DNA from: Dehalococcoidia bacterium | Lineage (GTDB): Bacteria; Chloroflexota; Dehalococcoidia; DSTF01; JACRBR01 | DNA: 64,000 nucleotides | Assembly (NCBI GenBank): GCA_021731085.1 | Contig: JAKFYB010000008.1 | Coordinates: 1-64,000, forward strand | Direction: 5' to 3' | In this document: positions 58,013 through 64,000 of the stretch, piece after piece | How the letters are laid out: the number at the start of each line of letters is the position of its first letter | Position numbering within the stretch: the stretch's first letter is position 1 | Translations under genes and position numbers: made by a program | The notes under the pieces: generated by a model | Databases searched by the model: none | What the model was told of the DNA's origin: nothing | Seen by the model: the letters and a program-made list of their open reading frames with translations, nothing else

Positions 58013-58044
58013 CCGCCTGCGCTGGGTCGGGTTGGGATCACGTC

Positions 58045-58224
58045 GTGAAGAAGCAGCTACCTCAGTCGAAAATCTTCAGCCGCGGAAGGCTGACTGTCCC
58101 GCCTGCCGTGCGGGAGATTCTGGATGTGCGGGTCGGCGACGAGCTTGAATGGACAGTCGAGAAGGATGTTGTGCGCGTTCCCAAGGCTCTCAGCGACACC
58201 AAAGCAAGCCCGCAAGTGACCTAG
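58045..58224 (+). CDS. AbrB/MazE-family small DNA-binding protein (59 aa)
   Basis: Too short for the ORF track; I read it from a GTG at 58045. The sequence PQSKIFSRGRLTVPPAVREI, then LDVRVGDELEWTVEKDVVRV is the SpoVT/AbrB swapped-hairpin domain. These act as transition regulators or antitoxins. No PIN- or MazF-type toxin gene follows; the next gene is convergent and shares the stop tetranucleotide CTAG, so an antitoxin role has no support here. Confidence 0.82.
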   Translation: MKKQLPQSKIFSRGRLTVPPAVREILDVRVGDELEWTVEKDVVRVPKALSDTKASPQVT

Positions 58225-58775
58225 CGCTCGCTCTCGTCAAACTCCACCACATCTCCAACAGCAACGCCCAACCGTGCAGCCTCACCGGCCTCCAACTCGA
58301 TCGCGTACCTCACCAGCGCCTGTGATGGATACCTGACAAGCTCGCTGTCATCGGCGCCCGGCTGAGGCTGCACGTCACGTTCGATGTGGACGACCGTGCG
58401 ATCTGCATCCAGCCAAATGAAGTCCAGCGCGAAGCGCATGTCCTTCATCCAGAGTGTGTGAATCTCTTCCGCATCCCAGACGAATAGCATCCCGGCGTCA
58501 TCAGCCAGACCATTTCGTCTGCTCAGCCCGCTTGTGCGCGAAGCCGCCTCATCCGCGACTTCAAGTGTGATGGCCGTCCCATTGATGTCGGCCGTGATCG
58601 TACGAAGCGCGGGTTGACCATCGCCCTGCAGCGATGCAGCGCCGGTCGTCGGTTGCGCAGTCGATGCCGTCGACGTGAAATCAGGCGCGTGCGTGGAGCT
58701 TGCGCAGGCCGATGCAACCAGCAGTAATGGTAGGGCGAAGAGCGCAGTGGCCAGCTTCGGAACGCGAAGGCGCAT
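58221..58775 (-). CDS. DUF192-domain lipoprotein
   Basis: 184 residues from MRLRVPKLATALFALPLLLVASAC; the lipobox Cys (VASAC) supports this start. After a Ser/Thr linker, the DUF192 domain shows DEAASRTSGLSRRNGLADDAGMLFVW, HTLWMKDMRFALDFIWLD and a C-terminal LEAGEAARLGVAVGDVV. The function of DUF192 is unknown. The start lies about 9 nt after TATCAT, so its leader is minimal. It is divergent from the O-antigen-ligase gene. Confidence 0.92.
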   Translation of the reverse strand: MRLRVPKLATALFALPLLLVASACASSTHAPDFTSTASTAQPTTGAASLQGDGQPALRTITADINGTAITLEVADEAASRTSGLSRRNGLADDAGMLFVWDAEEIHTLWMKDMRFALDFIWLDADRTVVHIERDVQPQPGADDSELVRYPSQALVRYAIELEAGEAARLGVAVGDVVEFDESER

Positions 58776-58849
58776 CGTGCCGGAATGATACACTCGACCG
58801 GCTACGCGCCTCCGCTGCTTCGGCCGCAGCACGCGTGCCCAGGAGCGAC

Positions 58850-61498
58850 GTGACCGCAGCCCCGCGCACTTCAGAACAGCGACCTTCCGCAGAAGGTGCT
58901 GGTTCCTCCCCAACGACATCTCCTCCAGGATCACGATCGCCGGTTGACGCGAAGTCCATGGCCGGCGCCGCCGCGATGCTGCTCGCCGCGTCGTGGCTGG
59001 GCTACTTCCTCTTCACGAAGATGCCCGCACTCACATTCGACGTGTTTCCGGCTACGATCACGCTGCACATCATGGTCGCCGTCGTAGCGGTTCTCTATGC
59101 CGTCTCTCTCATCGCGATGCGGCGGCTGCCGGGCGGGACGCCACTCGATGTGCCCGTGGTCGCCTTCCTCGGCGCCTATGCGCTCGCGACCTACACCTCG
59201 ATCGACTGGCGCGCGTCGCTCGAGCCAGTACTGCTGATGGGCGGCGCCGTCGTCGCCTTCTACGCACTCAGCGGCCTGCCGTTCCTGAGCGCGCGCCTGT
59301 TGCGATACGGCTTCATGCTCTGTGGCATCGGTCTCGCGATCTATGCGATCTGGGCCGTCGGCAACGACTACGCCGACTACCTCCGCCTTACACGCGAGGT
59401 GGAGGGCCTTAGCGCAGGCAACATCCTCCCGCCGACTGTGCCCCGCGTGGACGGCGTAAGCGACCATCCGAACGTGTTAGCGATGGTTCTCGTACTGCTG
59501 CTGCCGTTCTACGCGCTCAGCACCTACAAACCCGTCGATGGTTGGTGGGAGCGCGTGCTTGGCATCGCCGGAGCGCTCGTTGCCGGTGCCGCCATCTTCT
59601 TCACGCTCTCCCGCGGTGGCTGGATCGGCGCTACTGTTGGCATCGCGTTCGTGATTATTGCGGGATGGATCACCGTCAGCGTCTACCAGCGCGAACGCGA
59701 CGGCGACAAGCTGACGTGGGAAGCCTTCGTGCCTGCCGGCTTCAGCCCCACGGCGCTCGCGGCTGTCGTCGGCGCGTTGGCGCTCGCGTTCTTCGGCGCC
59801 CTCGCGTTTCTTTCGAACTCATCGACGCGTCCGGGATGGCTGTTCCGCAGCTCGCTTTCCGCGCGAGAGGACGCCTGGGAGACGGGCCTCGACATCTTCC
59901 GCGACAACGTCTTAACCGGCACAGGACCCAACACGTTTGGCCTGCTGTATCCGCAGTACAGCCCCAACGCCGCGCAGTTCATCGTCCACACGCAGCACAC
60001 ACACAACGGCTTCCTCCAGGTCGCCAACGACGCCGGCCTGATCGGTCTGCTCGCGCTTGCCGGCATCGCCGCCGCCGTCGTCTACATGCTGTTACGCACG
60101 TGGCGCGAAGGTACGCTCGAAGCGCGGCTGACATCCGTCGCAGCTGGCGGCGCGCTGCTCGGCTTCTGCGCGCACCAGCAGCTCGATGCCGGCAACATCT
60201 GGAAAGCGACGCCCTTCGCGCTCGCGATGGTCGGCGCGATCATCGCCCGCGGCTATCTCGAGTCGACAACCGGCCGCTCGCGGCCGATTGTGCGCGCGCC
60301 GATCGTGCGAGACGGCTGGCGCTACGCATCGCTAGGCGCGCGCGTGGCGCTTCCGCTGCTGCTCATCGTCCTGCTGTTCGGCTGGTACCGAGTCGACAAC
60401 GCGCACAGCGACTTCTCGCGCGGGCTCGAGGCATGGAACAACGGCGACGAGACCGGCATCGCGGATCTGCAAGCAGCCGTCAACGCCGACTCCAGCATGA
60501 TGCCGTACCAGTTGCAGCTTGGCATCGCACAGGCGACGTGGTTCGACCGCACCGGGCGCCAGGAGCAGGCGCTTCTGCAGGCCGCAATCGTCCACCTCGA
60601 GCGCGCAGTTGAGATTGATCCACGCAGCGCTCTCGCGCGAGCAAACCTCGCCCGCGCGTACCAGCTCGCCGGACGCGACGACGAGGCGGCGGAGCAGGCG
60701 CAACTGGCGCGACTCGCGACGTACCACATCGCGCCCGTGATCGCGGTCGGCGAGGTCTACGAAGATCTTGGACGCGACGCCGACGCGATCAGTACCTACG
60801 GACAGGTCATCTCGATGGACGCCGGCCTCGCGAACTCCACCTTCTGGGAGATGACGCTGTGGCGACAGGACCACTACGCCGAGATCCTCCAGGCATCGAC
60901 CATCGCCTACAACCCTTGCACGTACGGCGCATTCCTTGTCGAGGCAATCCGCACAGAAGCAGCGACAGTGCCATCAACGGACGAAGTCACTGCGGCCCGT
61001 GACGACTGCAAGTACCTCATCTTCACGCAGAATCTTGGCGCCGATCTGCCCTCCCGTGTCGCCCTTGCGAAGATAGAACTGACGCTGGGCGAGCGCGGAG
61101 AAGCGAAGGGGCACCTGGACTTTGCCCTCGACCGCCAACCGGACTACGGCCCCGCGCATACGGAACTCGGCCTCTGGCACGACGGCGCCAACGACCTGAC
61201 CAGCGCGCGTAGTGCATGGGTGCGCGGCGGAGAACTCGGCGAAGGCGAATCGCTGCGGCTGCTCGGCGACAGCTATCCGCCTGGCGAGGTGCCGCAGCAG
61301 GTCATCGACCGGCTCGAAGCGCTGACGGCGACGACGGGCAGCAGCATCCAGAACGACATCGTCTCCGTCCTCTACTTCCGCATGCGATTCGCGCGCCTCT
61401 CTCCGGTCTTCGCCCTCATCCCCGCGACATGGCAGGACGCAGTCCCTCGCCCCTTCGCCGAATGGAACGAAGCCGTCGCCCGCTGGCCGTCCGAGTAG
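58850..61498 (+). CDS. O-antigen ligase-like (Wzy_C) membrane protein with TPR tail
   Basis: 882 residues from a GTG at 58850 with AGGAG 4 nt upstream; the track's 50 extra residues overlap the divergent gene. About 10-12 membrane helices; the Wzy_C signature is the periplasmic loop GTGPNTFGLLYPQYSPNAAQF followed by QHTHNGFLQVANDAGLIG. From about residue 520 there are TPR-like helices (DPRSALARANLARAYQLAGRDDEAAEQ, GEVYEDLGRDADAI). It could ligate or polymerise glycans on a lipid or protein at the outer face. Confidence 0.88.
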   Translation: MTAAPRTSEQRPSAEGAGSSPTTSPPGSRSPVDAKSMAGAAAMLLAASWLGYFLFTKMPALTFDVFPATITLHIMVAVVAVLYAVSLIAMRRLPGGTPLDVPVVAFLGAYALATYTSIDWRASLEPVLLMGGAVVAFYALSGLPFLSARLLRYGFMLCGIGLAIYAIWAVGNDYADYLRLTREVEGLSAGNILPPTVPRVDGVSDHPNVLAMVLVLLLPFYALSTYKPVDGWWERVLGIAGALVAGAAIFFTLSRGGWIGATVGIAFVIIAGWITVSVYQRERDGDKLTWEAFVPAGFSPTALAAVVGALALAFFGALAFLSNSSTRPGWLFRSSLSAREDAWETGLDIFRDNVLTGTGPNTFGLLYPQYSPNAAQFIVHTQHTHNGFLQVANDAGLIGLLALAGIAAAVVYMLLRTWREGTLEARLTSVAAGGALLGFCAHQQLDAGNIWKATPFALAMVGAIIARGYLESTTGRSRPIVRAPIVRDGWRYASLGARVALPLLLIVLLFGWYRVDNAHSDFSRGLEAWNNGDETGIADLQAAVNADSSMMPYQLQLGIAQATWFDRTGRQEQALLQAAIVHLERAVEIDPRSALARANLARAYQLAGRDDEAAEQAQLARLATYHIAPVIAVGEVYEDLGRDADAISTYGQVISMDAGLANSTFWEMTLWRQDHYAEILQASTIAYNPCTYGAFLVEAIRTEAATVPSTDEVTAARDDCKYLIFTQNLGADLPSRVALAKIELTLGERGEAKGHLDFALDRQPDYGPAHTELGLWHDGANDLTSARSAWVRGGELGEGESLRLLGDSYPPGEVPQQVIDRLEALTATTGSSIQNDIVSVLYFRMRFARLSPVFALIPATWQDAVPRPFAEWNEAVARWPSE

Positions 61499-61735
61499 TC
61501 GCGGAAAACGGGCACGCTGCTCGTCGCGTTCGGATGCCGCTGGCGCGAGGTTGCAGCGGTGTCGTTGCCGGGCTGTCTATCGGGCACAGCCGACCCCCGA
61601 ATGCGGTGTCGCAGTCGATCCGAGTGCCACGGAACGCTGGTACATCTCAAAGAAAACCCTTCATGATGACCGCGGCAGTCGTCGTCTTCTCGGGCTGCCG
61701 TCGGGCCCGTGTCAGATAGAAGGGGTGAGACCACG
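61499..61735. other. Gene-free stretch before the tandem repeat
   Basis: Part of a 456-bp gap between the ligase-like gene and the zinc peptidase. No ORF with a ribosome site or family; no clear terminator. Confidence 0.45.
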
Positions 61736-61840
61736 AAAGTGCCAAACGAAGTCCCCCCAGCCACCCGCCGAACACAAAACTGCCAAACGAACTCCTCGCG
61801 ACCACCCGCCAACACTAAAAGTGCCAAACGAACTCCCGCC
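61736..61840. repeat. 41-bp tandem direct repeat, ~2.6 copies
   Basis: TGCCAAACGAA recurs at 61740, 61781 and 61822, each followed by a C-rich CCACCCGCC segment and an ACAC/AAAA joint. The unit is exactly 41 bp. The unit body varies at several positions. Confidence 0.8.
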
Positions 61841-61954
61841 ACGCGTGCCCACGATCCTGTAGCGCTTTCGCAACGACCTCACGCCCTCAGCGCAAGGTAT
61901 TCCCATGCATACTAATTGCGTTGGAAGACGAGGAGTCGCAGCAGTAGGAGTCCT

Positions 61955-62848
61955 ATGAAGATCAGCCTGCCCGGTCGCAAGAGCGGCAACGTCATCGATC
62001 AGCGAGGCGCGTCCCCGGGCGCCGGCGGAATGGCGGGCCTGCCGATCGGGGGGCTCGCGAAGATGGGCATCCCCGGCATCATCATCATTATCGTGCTGAT
62101 GGTCGTCATGGGCGGCGGCAGCATCCTCGGTGGCGGCGGCAGTGGCTTCGGCATCGACCCGCCGCTAGAAACGGAGCCCGGCGCAGCGGCGGATGAGTCG
62201 CTCCCCGGCGCCCCCGACGAGATGGTGCAGTTCGTGTCGTTCGTCCTCGACGATGTGCAGGCTTCTTGGGACGAGTCGTTCGCGGCGTCCGGTCAGCGAT
62301 ACGATGAAGCACAGCTCGTGCTGTTCACCGACGGCGTGCAGTCGGGCTGCGGCTTCGCGCCGTCGTCGACGGGACCGTTCTACTGCCCCGCCGACCAGCG
62401 CGTCTACCTCGACCTCACGTTCTTCGACGAACTCGCGAGCCGGTTCGGAGCCCCGGGCGATTTCGCGCAGGCGTACGTCATCGCGCACGAGATCGCCCAC
62501 CACGTCCAGAATGTCACCGGCATCAGCGACGAAGTCCGGCAGATCCAGCAGCAGAACCCCGACGAAGCCAACGAGCTGTCCGTCCGCCTCGAACTGCAGG
62601 CCGACTGCCTCGCCGGCGTCTGGGGCTACACGACGTTCGAGCGCGGCATCCTCGAGACGGGCGATCTGGAGGAGGGCCTAGGCGCCGCTGCGGCCATCGG
62701 CGATGATCGGCTGCAGGAGCAAGCCACGGGCCGAGTCAACCGGGACACATGGACCCATGGCTCGTCGGAGCAGCGGGTCAAGTGGTTCCGCCGCGGCTTC
62801 GATAGCGGCGACGCCTCCAAATGCGACACCTTCGGCGGGGGCATCTAG
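61955..62848 (+). CDS. YpfJ-family neutral zinc metallopeptidase
   Basis: 297 residues from MKISLPGRKSGNVIDQRG, with TAGGAGT 4 nt upstream. A single N-terminal membrane helix (IPGIIIIIVLMVVMGGG) is followed by a domain with YVIAHEIAHHVQNVTG, the zincin HExxH motif, and further conserved Cys (GCGFA, FYCP), LELQADCLAGVWG and WFRRGFDSG. This matches the Zn_peptidase (YpfJ/KPN_02809) family, whose substrate is unknown. It is anchored, with the catalytic part outside. Confidence 0.92.
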   Translation: MKISLPGRKSGNVIDQRGASPGAGGMAGLPIGGLAKMGIPGIIIIIVLMVVMGGGSILGGGGSGFGIDPPLETEPGAAADESLPGAPDEMVQFVSFVLDDVQASWDESFAASGQRYDEAQLVLFTDGVQSGCGFAPSSTGPFYCPADQRVYLDLTFFDELASRFGAPGDFAQAYVIAHEIAHHVQNVTGISDEVRQIQQQNPDEANELSVRLELQADCLAGVWGYTTFERGILETGDLEEGLGAAAAIGDDRLQEQATGRVNRDTWTHGSSEQRVKWFRRGFDSGDASKCDTFGGGI

Positions 62849-63080
62849 CTGCAGGGGGACGGACGCCCTCGCCGTCAGCAGGGCCAAACAGGCGAGGGAA
62901 CTCCTGAACCCCGCGTAGCGTCTCATTGACGAGACGATCCCTCGCGTCAGATTCGCCTTAGATTCGGCCGGAAGCGGCCCTAATCGTTTCTATTATGGTT
63001 AACCTTTCCCACTATTCAGGCGTTCTACCACCAGATGTACAGGACTATTGCGTGGACGCCCTTTCCTATGCGCGGTTACC
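62849..63080. other. Intergenic region with possible promoter
   Basis: TTGACG at 62926 is followed 17 bp later by a weak AGATTC; TATTAT near 62990 is an alternative -10. Neither is certain. No hairpin terminator seen. Confidence 0.3.
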
Positions 63081-63698
63081 ATGCCTCTGATGACTTCGCT
63101 CCATTCCGAAGCATCGAGTATGGAGTTCCCAGCGCTCCAGGCCGTCTCGACCGAGGTCGAGCGCGCGACGGTGGATCGCGCCCGGGCCGGGGACCAGCAG
63201 GCGCTGGCCGACATCTACGACTGGTACATGCCCCGGGTCTATCGCTATGCCGTAGCTCGCGTGGGCAATACGCACGAGGCAGAGGATCTCACGGAAGAGG
63301 TCTTCCTGAAGCTGCTGAGCGCGATTTGCGACTTCAAGTGGCGGGACGTGCCGTTCTCGTCATGGGTCTTCCGGATCGCCCACAACTGCATCGTTACCCA
63401 CTATCGCCGGACGGCCCAGCGCGGCGGCCCAACGTCCGAAATTCCGCTGGACATGATCGACGGGCGGCACGATATCGCCTACGCGATCGAGGAACAGATA
63501 ACGATGGAGGAGGTGCGGGTTGCAGCCGCACAGCTTCCTGAAGCGCAACGCGAGGTGATCGCGCTGCGTTTTGCCGTAGGGCTGTCCATCGCAGAAACGG
63601 CGAAGGCGCTCGGCAAGCGAGAAGGAAACGTCAAGGCGCTACAGCACAAGGCCGTAGCGAAGTTGCAGAAGATGTTGATCCCGGTCGACGGGAAGTAG
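63081..63698 (+). CDS. ECF-type RNA polymerase sigma factor
   Basis: 205 residues from MPLMTSLHSEASSMEFPAL; the exact start is uncertain (63081, 63090 or 63120). Region 2 spans ADIYDWYMPRVYRYAVARVGNTHEAEDLTEEVFLKLL and WVFRIAHNCIVTHYRR. Region 4 spans LPEAQREVIALRFAVGLSIAETAKALGKREGNVKALQHKAVAKLQK. It would direct RNA polymerase to a stress or envelope regulon. The next gene, 13 bp on, probably encodes its regulator. Confidence 0.94.
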   Translation: MPLMTSLHSEASSMEFPALQAVSTEVERATVDRARAGDQQALADIYDWYMPRVYRYAVARVGNTHEAEDLTEEVFLKLLSAICDFKWRDVPFSSWVFRIAHNCIVTHYRRTAQRGGPTSEIPLDMIDGRHDIAYAIEEQITMEEVRVAAAQLPEAQREVIALRFAVGLSIAETAKALGKREGNVKALQHKAVAKLQKMLIPVDGK

Positions 63699-63711
63699 CG
63701 AACAGAGGAAG

Positions 63712-64000
63712 ATGACGGAGTTCGAGCAGCGGTTGAGCGAATGCCTGGAGGCCCTTGTGCAGGGTCGCCTGTCAGTCGACGAGTGCCTGGAGATGCATCC
63801 CCAGCACGCCGATGCCCTGCGCCCACACCTCATCGCCGCAACCGCGTTCGCCCGCACCGCCGACCAGCAGCCGAGCGCCGAGTGGGCGACAACGGCCCGC
63901 CAGCGTTTCCTCATCGCCAGTGGCAAGTCGCTGCAGGAAGCGATGGACATCGAGCCAGAGCCGACGTTCTTCGCTTCCGCCCGCGTGCGCTTCCTGTTGG
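63712..64000 (+). CDS. Probable sigma-factor regulator (DUF5667-like), partial
   Basis: It runs off the right edge and so is not in the track. The ATG at 63712 has CAGAGGAAG directly upstream. It begins MTEFEQRLSECLEALVQGRL, then SVDECLEMHPQHADALRPHL. The ECLxxxPxHAxxLxPxL motif is common in proteins encoded next to ECF sigma factors in Chloroflexota and in some kinases. The membrane part, if any, is beyond the window. It is an anti-sigma candidate by position. Confidence 0.7.
   Translation, partial: MTEFEQRLSECLEALVQGRLSVDECLEMHPQHADALRPHLIAATAFARTADQQPSAEWATTARQRFLIASGKSLQEAMDIEPEPTFFASARVRFLL

Noticed and set aside
58045-58224. Toxin-antitoxin system around the AbrB gene
   Set aside because: There is no toxin-like gene on either side; the following gene is a convergent DUF192 lipoprotein.
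59542-60612. 356-aa plus-strand ORF
   Set aside because: It is an Arg-rich alternate frame inside the O-antigen-ligase-like gene.
61736-61840. Possible CRISPR array
   Set aside because: The units have a constant 41-bp period but no separate repeat and spacer; the whole unit is similar, and no cas genes are nearby.

Overview
The window is about 64 kb of high-GC bacterial DNA, densely coding on both strands, with no rRNA, tRNA, phage, IS element or CRISPR array that I could find. The gene set (DnaE with a PHP domain, Lon, CvpA, Dcd, a two-component system, an ECF sigma factor followed by a probable regulator, GT-C glycosyltransferases, secreted Ca-loop/dockerin-like proteins, TP-rich linkers) and the many apparently leaderless genes fit an environmental Chloroflexota (Dehalococcoidia-like) genome. 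That placement is an inference from content, not from a marker gene.

Layout. 0-2.6 kb: an OmpR-type two-component operon on the minus strand; the kinase runs off the left edge, and a 26-bp inverted repeat there may be an assembly fold-back. 2.6-9 kb: small proteins, a secreted dockerin-like protein, an MFS transporter, an unknown protein with an Asp/His tail, a candidate structured small RNA and a phosphotransferase. At 9.1 kb lies a perfect parS-like palindrome. 9-17 kb: hydrolase, AraC regulator, ankyrin protein, a run of VOC/YjbR genes, a cupredoxin lipoprotein, a GNAT enzyme, a LuxR-HTH/VOC fusion and a GMC oxidoreductase.

17-28 kb: the most unusual block. Four consecutive minus-strand genes encode secreted proteins with unrelated N-terminal halves (beta-helix, PHB-depolymerase-like esterase, seven-bladed propeller, 12-blade Cys-rich NHL propeller). 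Each ends in the same 192-193 residue Asp-rich cassette of thrombospondin-3-like calcium loops plus a dockerin-like EF-hand pair ending in GQCPG. Two more distant relatives lie at 3.5 and 17.3 kb.

28-41 kb: an SDR flanked by directly repeated palindromes, a flavin reductase, an acyltransferase, two GT-C type membrane enzymes, a metallophosphoesterase, an anchored TP-rich surface protein, an M23 lipoprotein, a MagIII-like glycosylase and an ABC-F ATPase. 40-56 kb is mostly housekeeping: dnaE, dcd, mutY-like, cvpA-lon, GtrA and several hydrolases. 56-64 kb: radical SAM, alkylsulfatase-like MBL enzyme, a 59-aa AbrB protein, DUF192 lipoprotein, O-antigen-ligase/TPR protein, zinc metallopeptidase, and an ECF sigma factor with a following partial gene.

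Scattered throughout are several families of short palindromic and simple repeats. Some lie inside coding linkers (dnaE, lon, mutY, gtrA). At least eight genes have a TANNNT-like -10 only 6-7 nt upstream of the start codon and no Shine-Dalgarno sequence.
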